64,000 bases of DNA from Nocardia sp. BMG51109 (GCF_000526215.1 NZ_JAFQ01000004.1:2976001-3040000), one strand, 5' to 3'. Counted from the first letter of the stretch, positions 8,569 through 21,450 are shown. Numbers and translations are program-made. Notes: a model not told the origin generated them from the letters alone.

Positions 8569-9941
8569 GCGCGGCGGCCCGGAGCGGACACAGCGCGAAC
8601 GGAGTGCAGCTGTGGCGCTCGACGGAGAAGCTGCGGGTGCGGACGCTCGGTGTGCTGTTCTTCGTGGTGATGGCGTTGTTCCTGGGGACCACCATCGCGG
8701 CCTACAACAAGGTGTGGGTCAAGGTGGTCAAGGTCGACCTGATCACCGACACCGTCGGAAACGCGTTGACGCGCAACGCGGATGTGAAGGTGCGCGGCGT
8801 CAACGTCGGCGAGGTCCGGTCCAGCCAGTCCGCCGGCGGCAAGGTGACCTTGCACCTGGCGCTGCAGCCGGACAAGGCGAAGGCGATCCCCTCCAATGTG
8901 ACCGCTCGGCTGTTGCCGAAGACGCTGTTCGGTGAGCGCTATGTGGAACTGGTGTGGCCGGAGCAGCCGAGCGGCCAGCCGCTGAAGGCGGGGGCGACCC
9001 TGCACCAGGACGCCAGCGGCAATGCCGTCGAGGTCAGCCAGCTGCTCGACCGGGTGATGCCGCTGCTGCAGGCGATCCCGCCGCAGTACCTGGCCTCCAC
9101 CCTGGGCGCGCTGTCCCAGGCGCTGGGTGGCCAGGGCGAGGAACTCGGCCGCACGGTCGACCGCCTGGACACCATCTTCCGCGATCTGAACGGCGTGATG
9201 CCGACGCTGCAGGACGATATCCGCCAGTTCGCGACCGTGGCCGACACCTACTCGGACGCGCTGCCGCAGCTGGTCGACACCTTCGACAACCTGCGCACGC
9301 TCAACGCCACGATCGTGCAGAAGCGCTCGCAGATCGACACGCTGTACTCGGTGCTGACGCCGACCTCGTCGCAGACGGCCGACTTCCTGATCGCCAACCG
9401 CGACAACATCATCGACATCGCCGCCGACTCGCGTCCCACGCTGGAGCTGCTGGGCACCTATTCGCCCACCTTCGCCTGCACGTTCAAGAACTTCGCGCAG
9501 CTCAAGCCGCGCATCGATGACCTGTTCGGCAAGGGCACCGACCTGCCGGGCTCGCGGGTGTCGGTCGAACTCACCAATCCGCGCGGCAAATACCTGCCCA
9601 ACCAGGACGAGCCGCGCTGGTTCGATGAGCATCCGCCGGTGTGTTTCCCGGAGTACCCGCAGGGCGTGGACTCCGGCCAGTATCCGACCGGCTCGGCCAA
9701 CGACGGCTCCTATCAGCCGCCGTCGCGCAACCCGGGTGACCCGGACATCGGCAAGCTGCCACCGGCGCAGTTCTCCGTCTACGGCGCGCAGCCCGCGACG
9801 CTGTCGGGCTCCCCGGCCGAACAACAGACCCTGGGCGCGATCTACGGTGCGGCCAACGGCGTTTCGCCGGATCAGGTGCCGGGCTGGGTGACCCGGACCG
9901 GCGCCCCGGCACTGCGTGGAAGCGAGGTGAGCGTGAAATGA
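8565..9941 (+). CDS. mceA: MCE family protein MceA
   Basis: MceA is one of six MlaD-domain subunits thought to form the periplasmic lipid-conducting tunnel. The 458-residue product has a basic N-terminus and a single membrane anchor near residues 28-50 (LGVLFFVVMALFLGTTIAAY). The MCE/MlaD domain follows, including RNADVKVRGVNVGEVRS. After it come a helical needle region and a Pro/Gly-rich tail. Start is ATG 8565, overlapping the yrbEB stop. The stop region overlaps mceB by four bases. Confidence 0.93.
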   Translation: MSAAARSGHSANGVQLWRSTEKLRVRTLGVLFFVVMALFLGTTIAAYNKVWVKVVKVDLITDTVGNALTRNADVKVRGVNVGEVRSSQSAGGKVTLHLALQPDKAKAIPSNVTARLLPKTLFGERYVELVWPEQPSGQPLKAGATLHQDASGNAVEVSQLLDRVMPLLQAIPPQYLASTLGALSQALGGQGEELGRTVDRLDTIFRDLNGVMPTLQDDIRQFATVADTYSDALPQLVDTFDNLRTLNATIVQKRSQIDTLYSVLTPTSSQTADFLIANRDNIIDIAADSRPTLELLGTYSPTFACTFKNFAQLKPRIDDLFGKGTDLPGSRVSVELTNPRGKYLPNQDEPRWFDEHPPVCFPEYPQGVDSGQYPTGSANDGSYQPPSRNPGDPDIGKLPPAQFSVYGAQPATLSGSPAEQQTLGAIYGAANGVSPDQVPGWVTRTGAPALRGSEVSVK

Positions 9942-11026
9942 GTGGCCGCCTGCGCGGCCTGGGCGGGCCGCTGACCAAGCTCGGCATCTTCATCGTCGTG
10001 ACGCTGATCGTGACCGCGGCACTGGGGCTGACGATCGCCAACTACTCCGGCGGCGGAACCGAGTTCAAGGCCCGGTTCACCGATGTGACGTCGCTGAACA
10101 AGGGCGACGAGATCCGCATTGCCGGTGTCCGGGTCGGCAAGGTGACCAAGGTGTCGGTGATCGACCGCAGCCAGGCCGAGGTGACGTTCGAGATGACCGA
10201 CCGCGACTGGCTGCCGGCGTCCACCACCGCGACCATCCGCTACCGCAACCTGGTCGGCCAGCGCTACATCGCGCTGGAACAGGGCACCGGCCAGCAGGGG
10301 CGAAAGCTCAGCTCCGGCGGCACCATCCCGCTCGACCGCACCAAGCCCGCGCTGAACCTGACCACCCTGTTCAACGGGTTCCGCCCGCTGTTCCAGACGC
10401 TGTCGGCCGACGACGTCAACAAGCTGTCCTACGAGATCATCCAGGTGTTCCAGGGCGAATCCGGGACGATCACGGAGCTGGTGTCGAATACGGCGAGCCT
10501 GACCAACAAGATCGCCGACAAGGACGCGGTGATCGGTGAGATCGTGAAGAACCTCAATGCCGTACTGGATTCGGTCAATTCGCGCGACGGTCAGCTCAAC
10601 GACCTGATCGTCAACACCGAGGCGCTGGTCAGCGGGCTCAACGCCGAGCGCGGCACGATCGGCTCCGCGGTCCAGTCGCTGGGCAATCTGGCCTCGGCCA
10701 CCGCCGATCTGCTGGTGCCCACCCGCCCGACCCTGCAGGGGTCGATCGCCGGGCTGAATCAGCTGACCGGCACGCTCAACGACCGTTCCGGCGACGTGAA
10801 CGAGACCTTGACGAACCTGCCGATCAAGATGGAGAAGCTGGGCCGCGCCGCCAGCTACGGCTCCTGGTTCCAGTTCTATCTGTGCGGCATCGACATCGTC
10901 GCCGGGCCCGGAGCCCAGGACGCGCCGCAGCTGAACCTCCCGCCCGCCATCGCGAACATGCCGACGGTGAACCAGCCGTTGTACACCAATCCGGCGCCGC
11001 GTTGTCACGGGAAGGGTGGCCGCTGA
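9938..11026 (+). CDS. mceB: MCE family protein MceB
   Basis: This is the second MCE subunit, 362 residues. It has an N-terminal anchor (LGIFIVVTLIVTAALGLTIA), an MlaD domain (LNKGDEIRIAGVRVGKVTKV), a long helical region, and a conserved end containing YGSWFQFYLCGIDI. Start is ATG 9938, overlapping the mceA stop by four bases. Its TGA overlaps the ATG of mceC. Confidence 0.93.
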   Translation: MSGRLRGLGGPLTKLGIFIVVTLIVTAALGLTIANYSGGGTEFKARFTDVTSLNKGDEIRIAGVRVGKVTKVSVIDRSQAEVTFEMTDRDWLPASTTATIRYRNLVGQRYIALEQGTGQQGRKLSSGGTIPLDRTKPALNLTTLFNGFRPLFQTLSADDVNKLSYEIIQVFQGESGTITELVSNTASLTNKIADKDAVIGEIVKNLNAVLDSVNSRDGQLNDLIVNTEALVSGLNAERGTIGSAVQSLGNLASATADLLVPTRPTLQGSIAGLNQLTGTLNDRSGDVNETLTNLPIKMEKLGRAASYGSWFQFYLCGIDIVAGPGAQDAPQLNLPPAIANMPTVNQPLYTNPAPRCHGKGGR

Positions 11027-12036
11027 TGGACGACCGCCAACTGATGGGCAAGCGCAGCCCTGCGTTCATGGGCGCGATCGGTCTGTTCCTGGTTCTGCTG
11101 ATCACCGTCGCGGTGTTCAACATCAACCAGTTGCCGATCCTCGGTGCCGGCATCAAGTACACCGCCGAGTTCTCCGAGGCCGCCGGCTTGAAGAAGGGTA
11201 ACGAGGTGCGGATCGCCGGCGTCAAGGTCGGCGACGTGTCGGATGTGCGCCTGGACGGCGATCGAGTGCTGGTGGAATTCCGCACCAAGGACGCCTGGGT
11301 CGGCGACGCGACTACCGCCTCCATCCAGATCAAGACGCTGCTGGGGCAGAAGTACCTGGCGCTGGATCCGAAGGGTTCGCAGGTCGCGGACCCGTCCCAG
11401 CGGATCCCGTTGGCGCGCACCGTCTCTCCGTACGACGTGACCGAGGCGTTCCAGGACGCCGCCGCCGATATCGAGCAGACCGACACCGCGCAGCTGGCCA
11501 CCAGCATGCGGGTGCTGTCGGAGGCGTTCTCGGGCACGGCGCCGGAGATCCGCGGCTCCATCGACGGTGTGGCGCGCCTGTCGGAGACCCTGGCCAAGCG
11601 CGACGAACAGCTCAAGCAGCTGTTCGCGGCGACCAACAAGACCACCAAGGTGCTCGCCGACCGCAACGCCGAGTTCGAGAAGCTGCTGGCCAACGGCGGT
11701 GAGCTGCTGGCCGAACTGAACGTGCGCCAGCAGGCGATCGCCCAGCTGCTGACCGGCGCCAAGACGGTGGCCGCCGAGCTGACCGCGCTCGTGCACGACA
11801 ACGAGGAGCAGATCGGCCCGGCGCTGACCAACCTGAAGAAGTCCATCGACATGCTGAACGACAACCAGCAGAACATCTCCAAGACGCTGACGCTGGCCGC
11901 GCCGTTCTACGGTTTGTACGCCAACGTGCTCGGAACCGGCCGCTGGTTCGACGCGGTGATCGTCAACCTGACGCCGCCGGCGCTGCCGGAGATTCCGGGC
12001 GACCGCCCGCCGATCCGGAACATGGGAGGCAACTGA
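11026..12036 (+). CDS. mceC: MCE family protein MceC
   Basis: This is the third MCE subunit, 336 residues, with an N-terminal anchor (AIGLFLVLLITVAVFNI). The MlaD motif KKGNEVRIAGVKVGDVSDV is present, and the C-terminal YGLYANVLGTGRWFDAVIVNL stretch is typical of MceC. It is much shorter than Mce1C of M. tuberculosis (about 515 residues), because it lacks the long Pro-rich tail. Start is ATG 11026 in a TGATG overlap with mceB. The same kind of overlap joins it to mceD. Confidence 0.93.
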   Translation: MDDRQLMGKRSPAFMGAIGLFLVLLITVAVFNINQLPILGAGIKYTAEFSEAAGLKKGNEVRIAGVKVGDVSDVRLDGDRVLVEFRTKDAWVGDATTASIQIKTLLGQKYLALDPKGSQVADPSQRIPLARTVSPYDVTEAFQDAAADIEQTDTAQLATSMRVLSEAFSGTAPEIRGSIDGVARLSETLAKRDEQLKQLFAATNKTTKVLADRNAEFEKLLANGGELLAELNVRQQAIAQLLTGAKTVAAELTALVHDNEEQIGPALTNLKKSIDMLNDNQQNISKTLTLAAPFYGLYANVLGTGRWFDAVIVNLTPPALPEIPGDRPPIRNMGGN

Positions 12037-13286
12037 TGACGGCGGCTTTCCGCACCGCGGGGCGAGGCACGAAGATGGTCGTCGTCGGCGTTCTGGTCGT
12101 CGTGCTGGTGGTGGCCGGCGTGCTGTGGTGGTTGTTCGACAACTACAACACCACCAAGATCACCGCGTACTTCGACAAGTCGATCGGTATCTACCAGGGC
12201 TCGGACGTGCGCATTCTCGGGGTGGCGGTGGGATCGGTCGATTCCGTCGAGCCGCAGGGCGAGCAGGTGAAGGTGACCATGCAGGTCGACCGGAGCTACG
12301 ACATCCCGGCCGATGCGAAGGCCGCGCAGATCACGCCCTCGGTGGTGTCGGACCGGTACATCCAGCTCACCCCGGTTTACAAGGGCGGGCCCAAGATGCC
12401 GCGCACCGCGACCATTCCGAGGGATCGCACCGTGACCCCCGTGGAGGTCGACCGGCTGTACAAGTCCATCGCGCAGCTGTCGGACGCGCTGGGACCCGAG
12501 GGCGCCAACAAGGACGGCGCGCTGAACGACCTGGCGCGCACCGGGGCGGCGAATCTGTCCGGTAACGGCGAGGCGCTGGGCAACAGCCTGGCGCAGCTGT
12601 CGCACGCGGCGCGCTATCTGTCGGATGCGCGCGGCGATATCTTCGGCACCATCAAGAACCTGCAGATCTTCGTCCGCACCCTGGCCGAGAACGATTCGCA
12701 GGTGCGGCAGTTCAACACCCAGCTGGCGGATCTGGCCGGATTCCTCTCCGACGAGCGTCACGATCTGGGCCAGGCGCTGAATCTGCTGTCCGTCGCGCTC
12801 GGCGACGTGGCCCGGTTCATCGATGACAACCGGGAACTGGTCGCGCAGAATGCCGAAGGGCTGACCACGCTGACTCAGACCCTCGCCGACCAGCGCGAGG
12901 ACCTGGCCAATGCGCTGCCGCTGGTGCCGACGGCCCTGAGCAACCTGATCAACGTCCACAACGGCGAGTCCGGCACGCTGGACATGCGCCCCAACTTGAC
13001 CGATCTGCAGAACCCGTTCGGTGCCGTCTGCAAGATGCTCGACCTCGGCCAATTGCGGCCCGGGGACCCGAAATTCGACGCGATCAGCCGGCAGCTGCGC
13101 CCGATCCTGGATCAGTGCGGGACCATCACCGACCAGATCAAGCAGGGTGTGACGACCCCGTCGCTGATCCTGCCGTTCGGCATTCTCAGCGGCGAGAACC
13201 AGCAGCGCGCCCCGGTGCCGGGCACGGTCCCGGGTACGCCGTCCGACCAGCTGCCGCCGTCGCAGCAGGAAGGTGGGCAGCGATGA
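12036..13286 (+). CDS. mceD: MCE family protein MceD
   Basis: This is the fourth MCE subunit, 416 residues, with an N-terminal anchor (VVVGVLVVVLVVAGVLWWLF) and the MlaD domain including YQGSDVRILGVAVGSVDSV. A helical region and a Pro/Gln-rich tail follow. Start is ATG 12036 (TGATG overlap). The stop overlaps the mceE ATG (ATGA). Confidence 0.93.
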   Translation: MTAAFRTAGRGTKMVVVGVLVVVLVVAGVLWWLFDNYNTTKITAYFDKSIGIYQGSDVRILGVAVGSVDSVEPQGEQVKVTMQVDRSYDIPADAKAAQITPSVVSDRYIQLTPVYKGGPKMPRTATIPRDRTVTPVEVDRLYKSIAQLSDALGPEGANKDGALNDLARTGAANLSGNGEALGNSLAQLSHAARYLSDARGDIFGTIKNLQIFVRTLAENDSQVRQFNTQLADLAGFLSDERHDLGQALNLLSVALGDVARFIDDNRELVAQNAEGLTTLTQTLADQREDLANALPLVPTALSNLINVHNGESGTLDMRPNLTDLQNPFGAVCKMLDLGQLRPGDPKFDAISRQLRPILDQCGTITDQIKQGVTTPSLILPFGILSGENQQRAPVPGTVPGTPSDQLPPSQQEGGQR

Positions 13287-14545
13287 GGACCGCGTCCGTA
13301 TTCATGGGGACCGCGTCCGTGATCCGCAGGGCCACACGGAGTTTCACCGCGGCCGCCGTGCTGGGTATCTCCGCCGTGCTGGTCACCTCCTGCGCCTCCG
13401 ACGGGATCTACGGCGTTCCGCTGCCCGGCGGGGCCGACCTCGGTCGGAATCCGATGCACGTCGACGTCCGCTTCGACGATGTGCTCGATCTGGTGCCGCA
13501 GTCGGCGGTGAAGGTGGACGGGGTCGCGGTCGGCCGCGTCGACACGATCGATGTGGCGCCCGACGGCTGGACCGCGAGCGTGCGCACCGTGATCAACTCG
13601 TCGGTCCAGCTGCCCGCCAATGCCCGCGCCGAGGTGAAGCAGTCGAATCTGCTGGGCGAGAAGTTCATCGAACTGTCCGCGCCCCCGCAGGATCCGTCCG
13701 GCGACCGGCTGGCCGACGGCGGGATCATTCCGGTCGACAGGACCCGGCACGCGACCGAGGTGGAGCAGGTACTCGGCGCGTTGTCGCTGCTGCTCAACGG
13801 CGGTGGTGTGGCCCAGTTGCAGCCGATCGTGGTGGAGCTGAACAAGACGCTGGGTGGCCGCGAGGACCGGGTGCGCTCGCTGCTCGATCAGGCCAACACC
13901 CTGATCGACGGGCTGAATCAGCAGGTCGGCGACATCCAGCACGCACTGGACGGGCTCGGTACCCTGTCCACCCGGGTGGGCCAGCAGACCGAGCAGATCG
14001 GCAAGATCCTCGACGAGCTGCCGGCGGGTATCAAGATCCTCGACGAGCAGCGCCCGCAGCTGGTCGGGCTGCTGCAGCAGCTGGATCGGGTCGGCCAGGC
14101 GGGCTTCGACGTGCTCGACAAGTCGAAGGAAAACCTGATCCGCGATCTGCAGGCGCTGCGGCCGACGCTGCAGGAGCTGGGGCGTTCGGCGCCGGACCTG
14201 GTGAGCGCGGCGCCGCTGTTCCCGACCTACCCGTTCCCGGACGAGTCGATCCACTCCGCGTTCGGCGGTTCGGTCAACACCTGGCTGTCGGTGGACCTGC
14301 AGGTCGGCACCACGCTGTCGAATCTCGGTGTGGGTAAGCAGGATCCGGTGTACGTCCCGCCGCCGTACGGTCCGCCGGTGCCGGTGGATCCGAGCAACCC
14401 GTACTACAACGGGAACGGGCCGCGCCCGGGCTGGCCCACGGTGTCGCTGCTGCCGCTGCCACCGACGGTGGTCGCGCCGGCGACCGGCCGGCCGGGCGAC
14501 CCGATCGGCTCGATCCTGGAGCAGTTGGGAGTGAAGCCGCGGTGA
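13283..14545 (+). CDS. mceE: MCE family lipoprotein MceE
   Basis: MceE is the lipoprotein member of the six, comparable to LprK of the mce1 operon. The 420-residue product has a signal peptide ending in a lipobox-like VLVTSC followed by ASDGIYGVPLPGG. The MlaD domain follows (QSAVKVDGVAVGRVDTI), then a helical region and a Pro-rich tail. Start is ATG 13283, overlapping the mceD stop; longer upstream frames would bury the signal peptide. It overlaps mceF by four bases (GTGA). Confidence 0.93.
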   Translation: MRTASVFMGTASVIRRATRSFTAAAVLGISAVLVTSCASDGIYGVPLPGGADLGRNPMHVDVRFDDVLDLVPQSAVKVDGVAVGRVDTIDVAPDGWTASVRTVINSSVQLPANARAEVKQSNLLGEKFIELSAPPQDPSGDRLADGGIIPVDRTRHATEVEQVLGALSLLLNGGGVAQLQPIVVELNKTLGGREDRVRSLLDQANTLIDGLNQQVGDIQHALDGLGTLSTRVGQQTEQIGKILDELPAGIKILDEQRPQLVGLLQQLDRVGQAGFDVLDKSKENLIRDLQALRPTLQELGRSAPDLVSAAPLFPTYPFPDESIHSAFGGSVNTWLSVDLQVGTTLSNLGVGKQDPVYVPPPYGPPVPVDPSNPYYNGNGPRPGWPTVSLLPLPPTVVAPATGRPGDPIGSILEQLGVKPR

Positions 14546-15783
14546 GTAAATTGGTGCGCTACCAGCTGATCGCGTTCGGGCTGATTGCGGTGCTCGGCGT
14601 GGTGTTCGTCGGCGGCAAGTACATCAAGCTCGACCACATGCTGGGCTTCGGCCAGTATCAGGTGCGGGTGAAGATGGCGGAGACCGGCAACCTCACCAAG
14701 GGAGCCGAGGTCACCTATCGCGGCGTGCCGGTCGGACGGGTCGGCGCCCAGGACATCACGCCCGACGGCGTGCTGGTCCACCTGGAGCTGGACTCGGGCA
14801 AGCCGAAGGTGCCGCAGAACGCGAAGGCCGTGGTGGCCAACCGTTCCGCGATCGGCGAGCAGTACGTCGATCTGGTGCCGACCACGTCCGGCGGCCCGTA
14901 CCTGAAGGACGGCTCGGTGATCGACGGCGCCGAGGTGCCGATCCGGGTGGAGGATCTGCTCGGCAGCGTCGACCACTTCGCCGGCACCACGGACCTGCAG
15001 GCGCTGTCCACCACCGTCATCGAGCTGGGTAGGGCCCTCGACGGTCAGGGCGACAACCTGCGCATTCTGGTCGACTCGCTGAACAAGTTCAGCCAGACCG
15101 GTGTCGAGTCGCTGCCGCAGACGATCGATCTGATCCGCGACGCGCAGGTCGTGCTCGGCACCCAGGCCGAGCAGTCGCCGTCGATCCGCAGCTTCAGCGA
15201 CGGCCTGGACAAGCTGGCCGTGCAGCTGCGCGCCAACGACCCGGACATTCGCCGGCTGATCGGCACGGGCACCGACGCCGGGAACGCGATCGGGGATCTG
15301 CTGACTCAGAGCGCGGACCCGCTGACCAGAGACCTGACCAATCTGCGGTCGGTGCTGTTGTCCATCTCACCGAAGTTCTATGCGCTGAAGCCGGTGGTAT
15401 CGATGCTGCCGCTGCTGTCGATCGGTGGTTCGGCGACCGCACCCGGCGACGGCACCACGCACTTCGGCCTGGTGCTCGAGACCAACAACCCGCCGGCCTG
15501 CACGGTCGGGTACGAGGGCACCGAGCGGATCATCGATCAGATGAAGGCCGAGAATCCGAACTTCGACGACACCCGCGACGACTTCCCGTTCAATACCGAT
15601 GCGAAATGCACCGCGCCGCAGGGGAATCCGAGCACCGTGCGGGGTGGTGCGCGGGCCGACACGGCCGATCCGAGCGTACCGCAGCCGTGGGATTCGACGC
15701 CGAAGTCCGATCCCGAGAAGCTGGACCTGAATCCCGTCGCCGGTCAGATGGCGGCTCTCATCGGAGTGACCCCGAAACGGTGA
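14542..15783 (+). CDS. mceF: MCE family protein MceF
   Basis: This is the sixth MCE subunit, 413 residues, with an N-terminal anchor (LIAFGLIAVLGVVFVGGKYI) and the MlaD motif TKGAEVTYRGVPVGRVG. A helical region and a C-terminal domain with PPACTVGYEGTERI follow. Start is GTG 14542, overlapping the mceE stop. The six mce genes overlap one another without gaps, so the operon is tightly coupled. Confidence 0.93.
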   Translation: MSKLVRYQLIAFGLIAVLGVVFVGGKYIKLDHMLGFGQYQVRVKMAETGNLTKGAEVTYRGVPVGRVGAQDITPDGVLVHLELDSGKPKVPQNAKAVVANRSAIGEQYVDLVPTTSGGPYLKDGSVIDGAEVPIRVEDLLGSVDHFAGTTDLQALSTTVIELGRALDGQGDNLRILVDSLNKFSQTGVESLPQTIDLIRDAQVVLGTQAEQSPSIRSFSDGLDKLAVQLRANDPDIRRLIGTGTDAGNAIGDLLTQSADPLTRDLTNLRSVLLSISPKFYALKPVVSMLPLLSIGGSATAPGDGTTHFGLVLETNNPPACTVGYEGTERIIDQMKAENPNFDDTRDDFPFNTDAKCTAPQGNPSTVRGGARADTADPSVPQPWDSTPKSDPEKLDLNPVAGQMAALIGVTPKR

Positions 15784-15844
15784 CGGCGGAGGCGGTGACG
15801 GCGGTCGTGCGCGCGGCGTGCGGCCGGACCGCGCCGTCGCCGGT

Positions 15845-15895
15845 CCCCGGGCTCGGACCCGGGGCGACGGACCGTACATTCGGCGGCGTTAGGGT
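15845..15895 (+). promoter_or_regulatory. hairpin and possible leaderless promoter before the Mce-associated genes
   Basis: CCCCGGG (15845-15851) and CCCGGGG (15858-15864) form a 7-bp hairpin. TAGGGT at 15890-15895 lies six bases before the GTG of the next gene and could be its -10 box. The hairpin may end or trim the mce mRNA while a second transcript starts here. There is no clear -35. Confidence 0.4.
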
Positions 15896-15901
15896 GTCGG
15901 C

Positions 15902-16651
15902 GTGAGTTCTGATCTGATCGACCAGCCGTCGCACGCTGCGTCGGAGCCCGCCGCGGCGGAGGCGCCGGCCACGGCCGAGGCCGCCGCCGGCACCGCGTCG
16001 TCGACACTGCGCACCGTGATCACCGCGGTGGCGGCGGTGTGGTTGATCGTCGCGCTGGTGGCGGCGGCCTGGTTCGGCGTCGGCTGGGTGCGCGCGGCGT
16101 GGTTCACCGAGGGGCCGCGCGCCGACGCCCGCGATGCCGCGGTGGATTCCGCCCGGCAGGCCGCGCTCAACCTGTCCTCGATGAACCCGGACAACATCGA
16201 TGGCTCGATCGACCTGATGAGGTCGTCGATGACCGGGCCGATGCTCGACCAGCTGAACGAGAATCGCGACCGCATCAAGCAGGCCGCGGAGAGTAATAAG
16301 ACCAAGATCGACGCCAAGGTGCTCGGAGCGTCGCTGAGCTCGCTGAACAGCGAGCGCGACAAGGCGTCGGCCCTCGTGGTGCTGCAGCTGACCCAGACCG
16401 CGCCGAACGTGCCGCCGCAGTCGTTCCGGGCGACCTGGACGCTGGACATGACCAAGGCGGGCGACACCTGGAAGGCCGAGCAGGCCAATTCGCTGGGGCA
16501 GCTGGTGCCGTTGAACTCCTCCGGGCCCGCGGGCGGCGCACCCGGCGCGCCCGCTCCGGGTGGTGCCGCCCCGGGCAGCCCGGACAACTCCACCCCGGAC
16601 ACCCCCGCGCCGACGCCCGGTGGGGCGCCGCAGGATCAGCCGGGATCGTAG
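15902..16651 (+). CDS. Mce-associated membrane protein (Mas-type) 1
   Basis: Genes like this follow mce operons and encode single-pass membrane proteins with an NTF2-like periplasmic domain, thought to stabilise the Mce complex. The 249-residue product has an Ala-rich cytoplasmic N-terminus and one membrane helix near residues 43-65 (VWLIVALVAAAWFGVGW). A helical/beta domain follows, with a Pro/Gly/Ala-rich tail from about residue 200. Start is GTG 15902. The spacing to mceF is 118 bases and to the next gene 12. Confidence 0.8.
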   Translation: MSSDLIDQPSHAASEPAAAEAPATAEAAAGTASSTLRTVITAVAAVWLIVALVAAAWFGVGWVRAAWFTEGPRADARDAAVDSARQAALNLSSMNPDNIDGSIDLMRSSMTGPMLDQLNENRDRIKQAAESNKTKIDAKVLGASLSSLNSERDKASALVVLQLTQTAPNVPPQSFRATWTLDMTKAGDTWKAEQANSLGQLVPLNSSGPAGGAPGAPAPGGAAPGSPDNSTPDTPAPTPGGAPQDQPGS

Positions 16652-16663
16652 GAGGTACAGGAC

Positions 16664-17443
16664 ATGTCATCCCGCCGACCCGTCAACAAGGTCTCGTCGC
16701 GCCTGCGGCCCTCCGACTCCACCCCGGACTCCACCTCCGACGCCGCCGAACGCACCGTTCGCCGCCGTACCGCCCAGCGCCCGGCGTCGCGGTCCCGCGC
16801 CGGGGAGGCGCGCTCCGCGCGGCCCGCCGCCGAGAAGGAGCCCGCGGACGAAGCTCCGTCGCGCCGGTTCGGTCGTCGGCCCGCGAGCGGCCCCGGCCGG
16901 AAGGGCGCGACGGCCCGGGCGCGCACCGGCGGGCCGGGAAAGCTGCGCTCGCTCCGGACGTCCTGGGGTCTGGTGTCCGGCATGCTGGTGGCGGCCGTGC
17001 TGCTCAGCGCGTTCGCCGCGGTGGCGTGCTTCCGGCCGGGCGTGGCCGACGGCAACCAGGCCTATGTGGACACCGCGGCCACGCAGGAGGTGACCGCCGC
17101 CGCCGACAACGCGCTGAAGACGATCTACTCCACCGATGCCGAGAACATCGGCGGGTACAAGGACGCCGTGCACAAGGTGGTCACCGGCAAGATGCTCACG
17201 GATTTCGACAAGTTCGCCGACACCACGATCTCGGCCGTTCAGCAGGCGCAGTCGACCGCGCAGGCGAATCCCGACCCGATCGGTGTGACTTTGCTCACCG
17301 ATGATCGGGCCGAGTTGTTGGTGAATCTGACCGTCAGCGCGACCAAGGACAACGTTCCTCAGGAGAGCGCGTCCGGCCCGATCGTGCTTCACATGCAGAA
17401 GGTCGACGGCCACTGGCTGGCGAGCGAAATCGCCGACCGTTGA
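16664..17443 (+). CDS. Mce-associated membrane protein (Mas-type) 2
   Basis: This is the second member of the pair, 259 residues. It has a strongly basic, Arg/Pro-rich cytoplasmic N-terminus of about 100 residues and one membrane helix (LVSGMLVAAVLLSAFAAVACF). An NTF2-like periplasmic domain ends in VLHMQKVDGHWLASEIADR. Start is ATG 16664, with AGGAGG about ten bases before it (GTAGGAGGTACAGGAC). It is the last gene before the rpoBC promoter region. Confidence 0.8.
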   Translation: MSSRRPVNKVSSRLRPSDSTPDSTSDAAERTVRRRTAQRPASRSRAGEARSARPAAEKEPADEAPSRRFGRRPASGPGRKGATARARTGGPGKLRSLRTSWGLVSGMLVAAVLLSAFAAVACFRPGVADGNQAYVDTAATQEVTAAADNALKTIYSTDAENIGGYKDAVHKVVTGKMLTDFDKFADTTISAVQQAQSTAQANPDPIGVTLLTDDRAELLVNLTVSATKDNVPQESASGPIVLHMQKVDGHWLASEIADR

Positions 17444-17695
17444 GCGAACAACTGGCAATTGTCACAGCTCAATAGGTGATTCACCAGGGCCGCAGGCGAT
17501 CTCGCACTCGGGCCAGCAGGGGATTTGCACCCCCTTACACTTGACGAGTTTCGTCCGACCAGTCACGCTATTCACAACAGCGGCAGCTGTCACAGGGCTC
17601 TCGGGCCCGGGTGGAATCGCCGTCGAGGCCCGAACGCAGCCAGCGCGGAACGGGTTCGGCGCGCCAGCCGTCCGAAACGTGATTCGGATGGTACT
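17444..17695 (+). other. upstream part of the rpoB control region (no gene)
   Basis: The gap between the Mas gene and rpoB is about 490 bases and holds no convincing gene. It contains the main promoter described at 17696-17724. A second TTGACG hexamer at 17541-17546 has no -10 at acceptable spacing (TATTCA is 22 bases away). Confidence 0.5.
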
Positions 17696-17724
17696 TTGAC
17701 ACCCTCTCTGGAGGGGTGTAAGTT
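17696..17724 (+). promoter_or_regulatory. rpoBC promoter, near-consensus
   Basis: TTGACA (17696-17701) is followed after exactly 17 bases by TAAGTT (17719-17724). This is the best sigma-A-type promoter in the window. The implied start near 17731 gives a leader of about 200 bases before rpoB. Confidence 0.8.
17699..17719 (+). promoter_or_regulatory. palindrome inside the rpoBC promoter spacer
   Basis: ACACCC (17699-17704) and GGGTGT (17714-17719) are perfect inverted arms nine bases apart. They cover the 3' half of the -35, the whole spacer and the first base of the -10. The placement is that expected of an operator. No regulator is identified. Confidence 0.55.
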
Positions 17725-17929
17725 TGGTCGTTGCGCTGGCTGCCTCCTGTCCATACCTTGATCGCACTACGAAAGTTCCACCGTCGAGGTGTTACTTCCG
17801 TTTTTTGCTGTTCGAGTTTCGTGCGGGGTGTGACCAGCGGAATTCGTAGCAAAGACAAGCGACGGTCGTTGCGGTGCTCTGTACGTACGGGCACCACGCG
17901 ACCCGCGTGAGGTGCTGGAAGGACGCATC

Positions 17930-21442
<3,513 letters not shown>

Positions 21443-21450
21443 TGGTCCGC

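Noticed and set aside
5817..15783. Assignment of the mce operon as the cholesterol importer (mce4-like)
   Set aside because: No KstR-type box is seen upstream and no steroid genes are adjacent; the substrate cannot be told from this sequence.
17541..17574. Second rpoB promoter with TTGACG and TATTCA
   Set aside because: The spacing is 22 bases, too long for a sigma-A-type promoter.
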